A DNA stretch of 64,000 nucleotides from Brachypterus glaber (GCA_958510825.1 OY294048.1:25431887-25495886); one strand, 5' to 3'. Positions 42,443 to 54,747 are shown, counted from the first letter of the stretch. Notes: a model not told the origin generated them from the sequence alone. Program-made: numbers and translations.

Positions 42443-43324
42443 AGTATTTTGACGAACGGGTCTTGATCAAACGATAGCTAATTTTGTTGGTGAGATTCCG
42501 GAATATTTTCTAAAAGTTCCGGTGTGTTACCATTTTTTAAGCTCGTACCCACCCCGGTTTAGTAAATTTATTAATTCACGTTGGAGCCCTAAGGCTTCTT
42601 TAATAGTCCGGCAACCACTAACAATATCGTCGACATATATTCCGGACTCCAAAACGGCGGCAGCGTTTGGAAAAATATGTCTTTCATCGTCAGCTAATTG
42701 ACGTATAGTTCGCAATGCTAAATAAGGGGAACTCGAAACCCCTTAAGTTACGGTTTCTAAACAAAAATCTTGTATGGGCAAATCGGGCGAAAAACGATAA
42801 ACAATGCGCTGATAATTTTTATGCGATTTATCAATAAGTATTTGCCGATACATTTGTTTTATACCAGCGACAAAAACGATTTTATGTAATTTAAAGCGAA
42901 GTAAAATTTGACAAATATCCGCCTGTAATTTAGGACCAATATACAGGGTGTCATTAAGTGACGTGTCATTATTCGATGCACAATTAGCGTCGAAAACTAC
43001 CCTAAATTTTCCCAACGTACCCCCCGCTCCTACAAAATGATGAGGGATATAGTAAGGGTTGTCAAATTCTTTGACATTTTTTATTAATGTCATATGACCC
43101 GAATCTAAGTAGTCTTGCATAAATTCATTGTATGCTATTCGCCATTGCGGATTAGCAACAAAACGACGTTCCAATGATAATAAACGCCGAACAGCTGATG
43201 ACAGAGTGTGACCAAAATTGGTAATTATATTTTTAAATGGAAGCGATACTATATAACGACCTGTAGAATCCCTCCCATGCGTTTCGACAAAAGATTTTTC
43301 ACACGAAATGTCATCCTCAGACAT
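42443..43324 (-). pseudogene. BEL-1 reverse transcriptase, motif A Asp lost
   Basis: Frame 43324-42527 with a single TAA (42743-42745). Fingers: YYIPHHFVGAGGTLGKFRVV, LNDTLYIGPKLQ. Motif A reads FVAGIKQMYRQI where BEL/Pao RTs have ADIEKMYRQI, so the first catalytic Asp is Gly. Motif C YVDDIVSG is intact (about 42630). The downstream part is frameshifted. Confidence 0.85.
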
Positions 43325-43760
43325 GGGCTTGACCGAAGGTATATTTTCTATTTCCCAAAAATTTTTTAGAGTTATCGCTAACGAGAAACGAATGCAAATT
43401 TCCAGCGGTTTTAACGGTCGTTTTGCCCATAGAACCAGGCGTCGCTAACTGCAAATCAGCTAGCTGTAAGTTTTGAATATGTTTCCAATTTTCAATCGGC
43501 AATTTATTTTAAGGCATTTCCGAACAAATTTTCGAAAGAATGACTGCTTCAAAAGTAACTAAATGCGATGAATTTGTTTTCGAACGAATTGTACACTGTG
43601 TAAGCCCCTGCGGCTTCACTGAAAAGGTCCTAGCCCCTGGATCGAATTATCCACGCGCAACCTACGAAGGCCCAGCCTAACTACACAAGACCGTGTTATT
43701 ATATTAGCTTGTGAAGCGCAGTCAAAAAGAACTCTAATTGTTTGATAATTGCCAAATGCA
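43317..43760 (-). pseudogene. BEL-1 aspartic protease (DUF1758-like)
   Basis: The active-site region reads VLFDCASQANIITRS (about 43735-43690; usual form LLDSGSQ), followed by LGLRRLRVDNSIQG and QCTIRSK. After a stop near 43515, PIENWKHIQNLQLADLQLA ends the domain. Several lesions. Confidence 0.65.
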
Positions 43761-43807
43761 TCTAAGATCTCTACTTATGCAGTTCCAAGTAGTACCGTCG
43801 ACAATAC

Positions 43808-46010
43808 CTATGCGTTAGCTAGCAGCGTAGTTTTCGTAGCCGGGACCGCCTGTGACGTAGAGGGAACGCTGTGCGGTGACTCCGTATCTCGCGATTGGGA
43901 CGTCGCCGGCAATGCGCTCGGACTATTGTTAAAATGCAGGAGCGTGTGGTGTCGAGAACCGCACTTCCTGCAGTTCGAGGAAGATACACACGAATTTGAT
44001 CGGTGCAACTGCCCTAAACAGTTTAGGCACAAATTATTATTTTTAATGAAACAAAAACGTTCATAAGGCGATTTCTTTATAAACAACGAGCAGCGATTAA
44101 TATTGTGTTGATTCTTGCAAAGAATACACGATGAATTATTTACAGTGATCGGACTTTGGATTTTTTAACAGGTACGCATTAAGGAAAACGTGATTTATAG
44201 TATTTAATAACAATATTACTTGTATAGTATACAGATATTGTTTTTGGTATTACTATAGTAAATAAAAGCGTTATGTAAGAAATTATTTAAGTATTTTATT
44301 TTCCAAGTAGATTATTAAAATCTTTTCTAAATTTTTTTGAAGTAATGCATTTCTTTTTGTATTAAAACCCATTTATGTAAACAAAATGACCTTTCCACTG
44401 GTGCAAAGAAAAACTTATTTTCCTACGACCTAGTTAGTAGTTAGTGCCTATTTTCCACTCGTTGCCTATCATAACGGTTGGAAAGTGACAATCAGATGAT
44501 TTTACATATCTACTGTCAGAAAATTAGTAAACGTCATTTTCGAGTGTGACGCCCATGTTAATGGTATAGGAAAATAGCGTTACAGGGGGGGGTCCAAAAT
44601 GATCAAAATTTTACGTTACCTAATACTTGAACGTTCCCTTAATTTTTATTTTATATTTAACAACCTAGGAACCACACCGAATATTGAAATCTGTTCGCTT
44701 ATCTTAAAAAAAGGAAAAAACATATTTATGTACACACTGTTTTTTGTTTTACTTTTTATTTTATTTGACTGTGGGTATTTAAATTAGTTTGATTTCACAG
44801 GAATATTTAAAATAATACATTAGACAAAAGAGCAAAATTAAATGAAATTAAAATTAAACAAACCAAGAATTACATAACAATAATAATGTATTTTTGTTAC
44901 TTTTAATACAATTTAAATGATCTTGCGTTTTATGAATTTATTCTGTTTTCCTTAATGCGTACCTGTTAAAGAATCCAAAGTCCGATCACTGATTATTTAC
45001 GACAAATGAATTAGGGATTGATGTATGCAACTTTCCCGAATGTAACAAATTTTTAGGTTTGTTACTGGCAAGTGGGGGCGAATTTAAATTAAGGTTTTTA
45101 CTGAAAGAAATTTTCGACGGTTTCTAATAAACGACAATGATTTTTCAAAAAACTAATTAAGTCGATATACGAGGGTAGATCATTACTATTATATTTATCC
45201 TCATATTGCGTGCACAAATTTTTATCTAATTTTTTAAATACCAAATCGAAAAGTATAAACGACCATTCTTCGGTGTTTAAACCTAATGTATTTAATGCAG
45301 CAATATTTTCTGTCAAAGTATTAATTAATCTTTGAAACGATTCTAAATTATCAGGAACGAATTTAGGCAAATTAGTAATTTCATTCCAAAACTGCATGGC
45401 TAAAATCCTCTTATTTTGATATTTGGACTTTAGTGCATCATAAGCGATGGGGTGTGTATTGTTTGAAAGGGGTATAGCTTTGACTAAGGCCAATGGGGCA
45501 TCAGACAAGCTCCCTATCATGTAGTGATATTTTTCAATATTTGTGAGTTTTGGGTGGCTATAAATAAGCGAGTTATACAAATCAAAGAAAGATGGCCATT
45601 GTTTAAAGTCCCCATTAAACTGTGGCAATGATATTTATAAGTTTAACCTGTTTTGAACCATCACAACTCTTACTGTCGGTTCCACCAAAAATTTTATTAT
45701 GATTAATCTGAATTAAAACAACAATATTATCTACATCATGGCGTAATTTGGTTTCCTTTTTTATCTCAGCTGTGCGTTCTGCGGTTTGTTCTTTTGAAAG
45801 AACTTCGATAATTTCGCTAGACAACTTTTCAAAATGTCTGAACAACAAATCCACAGATTTATAACGAATTCCAAAGCTTTCATGCTTAGTGGGACTCTCC
45901 AATGCGGCAACGCCAATGGTATTTATGCGCTTGATACGCTCAATTATTGCATTTCTATCATTTAATAAAAATTGATATTTTTCCATATTGGATGAGTCAG
46001 TCCCAAGCAT
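43808..46010 (-). pseudogene. BEL-1 gag, split by a hAT-type element
   Basis: The N-terminal frame 46010-45615 starts at ATG. After a frame change, FNGDFKQWPSFFDLYNSLI begins the DUF1759-like gag (45628-45098). A spacer leads to the insertion at 44143-44991. The nucleocapsid frame resumes at once: CILCKNQHNINRC, CLNCLGQLHRSNSC and CRKCGSRHHTLLHF (44120-43930). Removing the insertion and one target copy restores a continuous frame across the junction, so the gag was open when it was hit. Confidence 0.82.
44143..44991. mobile_element. hAT-type nonautonomous transposon (849 bp) inside BEL-1 gag
   Basis: Terminal inverted repeats of about 48 bp starting CAGTGATCGGACTTTGGATT, with one or two mismatches, flanked by a perfect 8-bp duplication ATTATTTA (44135-44142 and 44992-44999). 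The TIR start CAGTG and 8-bp target duplication fit the hAT superfamily. The interior is AT-rich without a transposase. Confidence 0.9.
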
Positions 46011-46619
46011 AAATCAACAAAATGGCAAAAAAATGAATACGCACAGGTAAGTTAAACGGAGCTCCTTACCAAAAAACTAATAAACAATGCTAATGAGCAA
46101 ACCCAACAAAAAATGGTTTACTTTATTTCCAAATAAAATCAAGTAAAATATTTTCAAAATGTTTCATAGAACTTTTCCAAAGTTAAGTACATATAAACAA
46201 TTGTATTTAAATAAATAAAAATAATAATTTGTTTTGTTATAAACTGCCAAACAGTTGTTATTCGATAATAAACAATTGTTTAAACTACGAAAGCGATAAA
46301 AAAAACGAAAGCGATGCGATAATTACGAAGCGATAGTTACGGTATACGAAAGCAACTATAATTAATTACGAATTTAATTAATTATTACGAAAGAAAATTA
46401 TGATAATAGCCGAAAGCAAAATAAATGATTTATAATAATAATGTTTTGTTTACATGCGAAATGTCAAAATTCACGAACAAAATTTTGAAATCCCGAATAT
46501 GCACGATCGATGTTGCCAAGGAACCAAAAAAACGTCTCCTTTTTTAACGGCAAATTCGACTATCCGCACATCAGCAAAAATGATTATTTAAACAATAATT
46601 CGGCGAAAAAGTTCCAAAA
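46011..46619 (-). other. BEL-1 5' leader
   Basis: Noncoding leader between the 5' LTR and the gag ATG, AT-rich with GAAAGCGAT/ACGAAAGC repeats around 46285-46420. A clear primer-binding site was not identified; TGGAACTTTTTCGCCG next to the LTR is the candidate. Confidence 0.45.
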
Positions 46620-46965
46620 TGAATAATTGGGCTTAGTGGACTGATTTTTATGCAGGTGGACGCATTGGGTTCTGGGGATTAAATAACACAAATTTACCTT
46701 AGATGTCGGCGGGTCTTCTTCCTGATCGATCAGTTCTTCCTGGCTCTTTTGTGTTACCGGGAAAGGACTGGATAGGCACAAAACCAAAGGACGGATTATC
46801 ACCGAGCGGCGTTCGATATGGCCAATATCTATCGATATATGAAAACGTCCCGATTACACGGTTCAAAAGATACTACAATACTGATTCCTTAAAAAATTCT
46901 TAAATCTAAATTACTCAAACCAAAATATCCCAAAATTAATTAATTCATTAAACGAAGATTATACA
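46620..46965 (-). repeat. BEL-1 5' LTR
   Basis: 346-bp LTR matching 39611-40011 except for two or three deletions, so the LTRs have diverged and the insertion is not very recent. Confidence 0.85.
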
Positions 46966-47047
46966 AAAGGAAATAATAAAAAAACATTTGAATTGGTTTA
47001 TTTAATCAAAGGTTTTAAAGCATAAATGCCAGTCACGTGATCATTTT
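46966..47047 (-). repeat. R2b fragment 3
   Basis: Continues R2b directly across the BEL insertion (AATTGGTTTATTTAATCAAA, GTTTTAAAGCATAAATG) up to the R1c boundary. Confidence 0.72.
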
Positions 47048-48110
47048 GCTTTCCCATTTTGTAAACTTTAAAAATTTCGGAAAGCCTGGTATTCGTGCAA
47101 AAATTTTCAATTTTTTTTGCGTATTTTTGCGTTTTATGACGTTTTATGTCGATATAAATCAATTTCAAGCAAAAAAAAAAATGTCGCTGGGTCGATAGGT
47201 CGGTCGGTCGGTCGGTCGGTCGGTCGGTCGGTCGGTCTGTCCGGGAAATCTTGTGGGCACGATAATTTAAGAACTTAAAGCGTTAGAGACTTGAAATTTG
47301 GCATACAGGTATGTTACCAAGGGGTTAAGGGGGTAAAACCGACCGACCGACCGACCGACCGACCTATCGACCCAGCGACATTTTTTTTTGCTTGAAATTG
47401 ATTTATATCGATATAAAACGTCATAAAAGGCAAAAATACGCAAAAAAAAATTGAAAATTTTATCAATCATAACTCCATAACCTAAAGAGCAAATCAATTT
47501 TTTTTTGCATACATACCTTATTTTTTACGTAGATTCGTATTTTATAAAAAAAAGTACATCATCCTATTTAAAATTTCAAAGTTATCCCCCGCCCCTCAAA
47601 ATAGGGAGGGGGGGGGGAGTAGGTGTCAAAAATATGTTTAAATATGTCCCCTGCCTCCCTATTACTATTACACCAAAATTTCACAAAAAACAAAACTGTT
47701 TTCGAGATATTCCCTAGTAACACTTTAAAAAACTCACCCTTTATAGGGGCTTTTGGGGTTGACGAGTTTGAATCTGATAATAACTTTTTTCTAATTTCAC
47801 CCTCTGGGGGGGGGGTAGTTTTTGTGAAAACTGGTATATTGGGGTTTTTGAGGTTTCTGAAAGTGAATCTGATATTAAAAAAATTATAAATCCACCCCCT
47901 GAGGGGTGGGGGGTAGTTTTCGTGAAAACTGGTGTATTGGGGTTTTTGAGGTTGCTGAAAGTGAATCTGATAATAAAAATAGGTAGTTTTCGTAAAAATT
48001 GGTAGATTGGGGTTTTTGAGGTTGTTGAAAGGGAATCTGATTATAACAAAATTCTAACTTCACCCCAAAAATGGCAGAAAAATGGGAAAGCTCTTTTACT
48101 GGGCAGTGTA
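47048..48110 (+). mobile_element. R1c: R1 element with an internal inverted duplication
   Basis: GCTTTCCCATTTTG to GGGCAGTGTA, same ends as R1a. A (GGTC)n run at 47200-47236 and a (GACC)n run at 47339-47368 are the inner parts of an inverted duplication of about 115 bp (47100-47225 and 47345-47465). About three minisatellite units occupy 47740-48070. It is inserted in R2b, flanked by TTTTGC-like sequence on both sides. Confidence 0.75.
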
Positions 48111-48324
48111 TTTTGCTAATAAAGCAAAAGCACAACCGGCTGGATATTTTTGTTTTACTTTTTCTTGTAGATGCATATAGATGATCCATAATTATATAAG
48201 TGACCCCGAATCGATTTATATAAAAAAGTATTCTCCCAGAAAGACGCTCAACAATTCTCCAATGGCCAGAATTAATTCTTATGCGCATGAGTTCTTTTCC
48301 TATATTTCTACTTTATCACTTTTA
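48111..48324 (-). repeat. R2b fragment 4
   Basis: TTTTGCTAATAAAGC, CGGCTGGATATTTTTG, CTCCAATGGCCAGAATTAA: reverse complement of R2a about 30460-30645. It is cut off by LINE-D. Confidence 0.75.
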
Positions 48325-48874
48325 TTTATTTATTATAATAAAATGCAATTCGAAGCAAGAAATTGATAAAATTAGAACTGATACAGAAGCAAAACTTGGT
48401 AAAAATTATAATATAAGTGCTCCTAGTCTAAAAAACCCTTGCATAAAAATTGTGGATATAGATGTGGAAATGAATGAGGAAGAATTAATAAAAAATCTTA
48501 AAATTCACAATGACTTTTTAAATAATGAAAATACACACTTAAAAGTTATTTTAATAAAGAAGATGAGAACTAACTTTATGGCTATAATAGAATGTGACCC
48601 AAACACGTTTAAAAGAATTATGAATAATGGTGAGCGAATTTTTTTAAATTGGTCAATGTGTCGTATTTTTGAGTTTATTTCTCTACATCGTTGTTATCAT
48701 TGTGGCGGATTTAATCATAATGCAGATAAATGTTTATCCAAAATGGTACAAAAATGTCTTAAATGCATTCGAGATGGGCATTTAAAGGCAGACTGTAAAA
48801 GTAAAAATGTTATATGTTTAAACTGTACTGAAATTAACCAAAATACGAATAAGAAACTTGATGTAAATCACTGA
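48325..48874 (+). pseudogene. LINE-D ORF1, 5'-truncated, CCHC zinc knuckles
   Basis: The element-derived frame begins near 48342 (CNSKQEIDKIRTDTEAKLG), continues through KNPCIKIVDID and an RNA-binding-like core, then zinc knuckles CYHCGGFNHNADKC and CLKCIRDGHLKADC and a partial third (CLNC). The stop at 48874 lies shortly before ORF2. Gag-like ORF1 of a Jockey-type LINE; N-terminus missing. Confidence 0.8.
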
Positions 48875-48979
48875 TGCTTTGATAATGTATGTTCAGTTCT
48901 ACAAAGGAAATTGGAAATCGAAAAGCAAAAAATTAATTATTCAACCATTTAGCAACAAACTAATAGTCCAGATGAAAGC

Positions 48980-51558
48980 AAATTAAAAATTTTACATTTG
49001 AATATTCAGTGCCTAAAAAACAAAATAGAAGAAGTTGAACTGTATCTCTCGGAAAATGACATAGACATAGTTTGTTTTAGTGAACACTGGTTCAAGGACT
49101 ATGAGGCTAGATCTACAAAAATAGACGGATATTCACTTGCATCATGTTATTCTAGAGTAATAATAAATAGGGGTGGGGTTGCAATTTATATAAAAGACAG
49201 CTTATATAACGACTACACTGTAGATGAAATTACATATTTAAATTCATATTGTAAGGAAACTATTATTGAAATTACAGGTATTAAACTAAAATCCAAACAT
49301 GAAAAAATAAATATTTTATCAGTCTATAGGTCTAGTCAACTTCAAAAAGATATTGAAATTTTCGTGTCTGATATAAATCAAATTTTTAGAAAAATATGTT
49401 CAAAAGATAAGTTAATTTTGTCTAGCGATTTAAAATGTAAATTTTTTGGCGGATAACAAAAACAAAAATGATCTAAATAATTTATTAAACTCATACAACA
49501 TTAAAAATTTGATAAAAGAACCTACTAGAATAACAAAAAATACTGCGACCTCTATAGATTATATTTGCACAAATTTTGCTATAAAAAATAACCAATGTAA
49601 AGTTTTTAATAATCAGTTGTCAGATCATTGTTCTCAAGTTCTTGAAATAAATATTAACAAAAGTAAACTTAAAGAATATGTTTTTAAGAGAATTTTCAGT
49701 AAACAAAATAAACAGAATTTTTTATTTAGTATAAGTAAACAAACCTGGCAAAATGTTTATTCTGCTGAAAGTGTAGATGAAGCTTTTAAGCTGTTTGCTG
49801 AAAATATGTCTTACTATATAAATCTAAACTTTTCCTTAAAAAAGGTAAATATAAATAAAGAAAACAATACTAAGCCATGGCTTACAATTGGTTTAAAGAC
49901 TTCATCTCAGAGCTTAAAAAAATTATATTACACTATGATTCAAGACAGGTCCGATCAAAATGTAGCTAACTATAAAAGATATAAAAAAGTGTATAAGAAT
50001 TTATTGAAAAAAGCAAAGTACTTAAATAATGAAGATAGATTTTATAACGCAAGTAATAAATCCAAGGTTGCCTGGCAGCTAATTGATAAAAATACATCAC
50101 AAAAAACTAAATTGAATAAAATCAAAGAAATAAATTATAATAACACGGTTGTTACCGATCAAACCAACATAGCCAACATTTTTAACAACTTTTTTGTAAA
50201 TGCACCGAAAAATTTAGCTAGTACATTAAATAATAACAATTATGAACCGACAACTAATAAAAACTATCCAACATTTTTTCTTAATCCTATAAATGAATCT
50301 GAAATATTTAATATTATAAATAGTCTTAAGAACTCAGGATCTGCCGGTTTTGATGAAATAAGCTCTAATATTTTAAAAGACTCTATCAATTTTATTGTAA
50401 AGCCTTTAACATACTTAATAAATTACTCTTTAAGTGAAGGAGTTTTTCCTACTACATTAAAGACCGCGAAAGTTATTCAGCTGCACAAAAAAAGTGATTA
50501 CAGCAATATTGAAAATTATCGACCAATTTCTTTATTGTCAACAGTATCTAAAGTATTAAAGAGAGTTATTTTTAACCAGTTAGTTCAGTTTATAGAAAAA
50601 TACAACATTTTCTCACCATCACAGCATGGATTTCGAAAACGTAAATCGACAAAGACGGCTCTTTCTGAATTCTTGATAAACTTGTATGAGAATCTAAATA
50701 ATCTTGCTAGATCTAAGTAAAGCTTTTGATCTAGTAAAATCATTATATTTTGTTAAAAAAGCTTAAAATGTATGGCTTTCGTTGTAAAATATACGATTGG
50801 ATAAAATCATACCTTTCTGGTAGGTCACAAGTTGTTGATGTGAATGGTAAACATTCTGAAAAATTAAACATTGAGTGTGGAGTCCAGCAGGGTTCAGTTT
50901 TAGGTCCTCTTTTGTTTATAATTTTCATAAACTGCTTGTCTTTTATTGTAAATGAAAAGAATTTAGTAATATTTGCTGATGACACATCGTATCTTTCATC
51001 GAAAGCCACATTATTAAATACTGTCTTAAATTCCCAAAATATATTAAATACTCTTATGCAGTGGTTCGAGGATAATAAGCTTTTTGTAAATACCGATAAA
51101 ACTGTTTTTATGAAATATAAATTTAGGCAGCAGCAATATCCTGAAAGCCAACTGTTAAAAATTAATAACAAATCCATAAAGCAAGTATGTGATTCTAAAT
51201 TCTTAGGAATTAATATAAATGAATGTCTTAATTGGGAACATCACATAGATTTATTATGTAAACAATTATCTGGTGTTTGTTATGTTTGCTACAAACTAAA
51301 TAATTTGGTTAATAGAAGCGTTATAATTACATACTATTATGCACACTTCTATTCACGTATAAATTATAGTATATTGTTTTGGGGATCCTCAACTCATGCA
51401 TTAAAGGTATTTAAAATGCAAAAGAGAGCTATTCGAAACGTAATGGGTATAAGATTTAGAGATTCATGTAGAAGTATTTTTAGAGAACTAAATATATTGA
51501 CCATACCATGTATTTATATAAAAGAAGTAATACTGTTTGTAAAAAGTAACTCATTTTT
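48980..51558 (+). pseudogene. LINE-D ORF2: endonuclease-reverse transcriptase, frameshifted
   Basis: Endonuclease: LHLNIQCLKNKIEEV, CFSEHWF, RGGVAIYIKDS, SVYRSS. A frameshift near 49430 in the GDFN-type motif follows, then TSIDYICTNF and LSDHCSQ. RT: KVIQLHKKSDYSNIENYRP, QHGFRKRKSTKTAL. A frameshift near 50708 falls inside motif A (LDLSKAFDLV visible across the two frames). Next come CGVQQGSVLGPLLFIIFIN and motif C VIFADDTSY. The tail (SKFLGININECLNWEHHID, RINYSILFWGSS, MQKRAIRNVMGI) runs to the assembly gap at 51559. Confidence 0.86.
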
Positions 51559-51758
51559 NNNNNNNNNNNNNNNNNNNNNNNNNNNNNNNNNNNNNNNNNN
51601 NNNNNNNNNNNNNNNNNNNNNNNNNNNNNNNNNNNNNNNNNNNNNNNNNNNNNNNNNNNNNNNNNNNNNNNNNNNNNNNNNNNNNNNNNNNNNNNNNNNN
51701 NNNNNNNNNNNNNNNNNNNNNNNNNNNNNNNNNNNNNNNNNNNNNNNNNNNNNNNNNN
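51559..51758. other. assembly gap (200 N)
   Basis: Exactly 200 unknown bases within the 3' part of LINE-D. Confidence 1.
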
Positions 51759-52524
51759 TTATTGCCTTTAATTTGATGTACGATACATTAGGATATGATT
51801 AAGTATTTTTCAGAAATTTGAAAAACCGTAATTTTTTTAATATTCTAGTTTTCGCGTCCGCCTTGCATTGTTTCAGGTTTTGCCCTTTTCATCCCAACTA
51901 ATTGATTAGTCAAGTACTTAAAAAACTAGGAGTATCAATTACAAACCCAAAAACTAAAGGAAAATAAAAAAAAATCTACCCAAAAAGCATACGTACTTTC
52001 AAATAAAAAAATATCAGGTTAGCCTTGGAAGGAAATAATTTTCCTTCTTAATGACATTTGTCATTTTTGTTATGAACTATTATAAAATTTTAATTGCTCT
52101 TTTATTTTTTGTGTGCGTTTTGAAAATAAGGAGAAAGTAGATACGTACGCTGCACTGCAAAAGATTGCTCCATAAGCGTGTATAATCCAGTAGTTTTAAA
52201 AACTCAAGAATTTGAAGAAGATTGATACAAATTCAAGAAAATGTGTAAAATATGATATAAAACTGTAAATTTAATAAACATGTAATTTTAATATTCCAAT
52301 AACAATTATTAACGAAAACAAATAATTTAATTATAAAATCTAAAGGGTAAATAAAAACATTTTAACAACATATCATACGTAGAACATTTTAACAAATAAA
52401 CAGGTAGACTATCTATCGATTATAATCGATGGATCATAGTTCTTTAACCAATATTAATTTATAAGGGTGATTTATTTTTTTTAAGAATTCTTCGCACTAA
52501 TCCATCATTCCACCTATATCTTGA
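51759..52524. other. noncoding, probably LINE-D 3' flank
   Basis: AT-rich. The end of LINE-D could not be recognised. No gene seen. Confidence 0.4.
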
Positions 52525-53402
52525 TGTAATAATAATAATAATAATATTTATTGGAAATCCTACAGGCTAACGACCGAGGTCTTTCTGCCTAAATTTACAT
52601 ATTTTACATTTATAATAACTATATAAATATTTAAGTTTACAATAAATTTGAATTCTAAAAAAAAAAAAAAAAATTTTCAATAATATGTAAAAAAAAAAAG
52701 TTTAAATTATACTCTGAAGAATAAAAAGAAAAGTTTAAACTATCTAATATTCTGTTAAGCGTCAAACAGGGGCCTGTCGGGATGTTTTCTTTTGGGACGA
52801 TTTGTTGCTTCGTCGTAATTCAGCATACGTTTTATTTTGTCCATACTAATGGTGTTGTTTGAAAATTTTTGTGAGAGCCTCTGTAGCCTGTTTTCTACTG
52901 GTTCAATTCCAGTTTTTTGATAAAGGAGTGTATTTGAGGGATTGTGGAGGGGGTTGTTGGGATTTCTAATTTTGGTAATAATTCTGAGACTGCTACGTTC
53001 TGCTACGTTAATAATGTTTATTGTTGTATTCATCAGGTTTGTGGTAATAGGGAAGGAGTATTCAAGGATGGGTCTACATAAAGTTGAGTAAATACTTGCT
53101 GCGGTTGTCGTACTTATTCCTTGGTTCTTATATGTAAGTGATCTAAAGTGCTTGGCCCTATTTATGGTGTTACGTTTTGCAAGTTGGTAGTGCATTTTCA
53201 GGTTTAGTTTGTTGTCCAATTGTATACCCAGATACTTGGCTGTTGGAGAAGGTGCAACTTCGTGGTCATCAACGAGAATTTTCGGGGAATTATTTTTTAT
53301 TTTGTGGTGGTATATTATAAACTGTGTTTTTAAGGGATTAGGAAGAATTCTCCATGTATGCATCCAATTTACGGTGTGTTTCGTTTGGACTTTTTCTTGA
53401 TG
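52525..53402 (-). pseudogene. LINE-E: 5'-truncated LINE (RT C-terminus and 3' UTR)
   Basis: A minus-strand frame of 203 codons (53363-52755), extending upstream to about 53402. It encodes the post-catalytic RT region: WRILPNPLKTQFIIYH, AKYLGIQLDNKLNLKMH, LCRPILEYSFPI, NVAERSSLRIITKIRNP. A stop at 52755, a 230-bp 3' UTR and a (TAA)n-type tail (plus-strand 52525-52545) follow. The short frame is uninterrupted, so this may be a fairly young truncated insertion. Confidence 0.82.
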
Positions 53403-54340
53403 TATTTATGGTCAAATCTACGTATATACATTTTTTCAATAGCTCCCAAAACCAGAGTTGTATTTTGGTCATCTGTAGTCCTTTTTAGGCATAATAAATA
53501 AAATAATGAAAGGCACTGCACTATTATATGTTTAACACAAAATTTATATTATTTTGAAATTTAGAAACCACTTAAATTTAATAATTTATGGAGAGCTCAC
53601 AACACAACGTCTTATCTACGGAGCGCCATCTATATTATATGATTTGGTCTTCAAAACAAAAAATCAGTGGCGTACGTTTTATTAAATAAAGTATTTTTGA
53701 GGAAACCCGTACGCACGCCTCTGAATTTTAAATAAAATAATTACAACCACTATTTAATAAAGAATACAAAAAAAAATGATCTATGCAAAATTTCTGAAGG
53801 CTACCTTTTTTTATTATTGAATTATAGCAAATTATTTAAAATAATTATTTTTTTTAACGCCCTGTAGATCAAAAAGGAAGCGAAATTCGACTATGTTTTA
53901 TAGGACAAAATACCCTTAAACTTTCGTCTGGTAAAATCCCGATGATATAAACTGTAGGTCGAAAAATCGTTTTTAAAGCTACTATGGCCCTTTAAAAATG
54001 GTGCATTTTTAGGACACCATAGCTCCCTTAGGATTGATTTTTGGAAGTTTTTTACTTAGTTTTTGATGTACATTCACCCTGCATCATTAAAATTTAGGTT
54101 TTCAACATTTTACATAGTATTTAATTTTTGGTCCTCGAATAGTGAAAATTTACCTTCAAATGGATTTTTCTCGAAAGCGGTTAATCCTACAGTATTTTAA
54201 CAAGAGACCTTTTTTTGTGTATTTTGACCTGAAGAATCATATTTCAAAAATAAAATTACAAAAAAGTTACACAGAAAAAAGTTTGGGACAAAAAACTGAT
54301 AAGGCCCCCTCGTTTCGCACACCCCTGGTTAAAATAAGTA
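53403..54340. other. noncoding with dispersed-repeat fragments
   Basis: No gene. It contains the TAGCTCCCTTAGG / GTACATTCACCCT repeat blocks (54010-54090) seen also near 26.6 and 57.1 kb. Confidence 0.4.
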
Positions 54341-54664
54341 CCGGGTGATCCAAAGTTCCCGACCCAATCAGTTTTCTCTGAAACGGTAAAAGTTATGGAC
54401 AAAATTTTATTGGGTTTTTCGATGGGGTCACCTAAGCTACAAATTAAGGTGGATTTAAGGTTTTTAATTTAGTGAATGATGGGCGTAGCGATAGTCATTT
54501 TTTTAATTTTTTGTGGCAAGTATAGGAAAACTAACTTAAATCGCATAATATTTTAATTTTATATATTTATCACACAAAGTTTTTAATCTACATCCAAGCG
54601 TTAAGAAGTTATTTTCTAAACAATTTTTTTCACCTTAAGTGAAGTTATTTTAAACGAAAAAACA

Positions 54665-54747
54665 GGTAGTCAGTGGTTCAGTTGGTTTAGGCAGTAAAAT
54701 AATACAATGACCAAAAATGGTCTGGGTTCAAGTCTCAACAGCGGAAG
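54665..54747 (+). repeat. tRNA-like cassette in FB1 left arm
   Basis: A box CAGTGGTTCAGTTGG, B box GGGTTCAAGTCTC and a pairing anticodon-arm region (TGACCAAAAATGGTC). Its counterpart lies in the other arm in opposite orientation. Confidence 0.6.

Larger units (their letters stand above)
39611..46965 (-). mobile_element. BEL-1: BEL/Pao LTR retrotransposon
   Basis: Minus-strand element. The 3' LTR is 39611-40011 and the 5' LTR 46620-46965, with LTR ends TG...CA. Gag is 43808-46010 (split by a hAT-type insertion); pol is 40155-43760. It is inserted in R2b: the flanks CATTT and CCTTT on the minus strand are a 5-bp target duplication with one mismatch, the size expected for BEL/Pao. Internal stops and frameshifts make it inactive. 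Confidence 0.9.

Noticed and set aside
44599..44787. 62-codon hydrophobic ORF inside the hAT-type element
   Set aside because: Low-complexity AT-rich frame with no transposase motifs.
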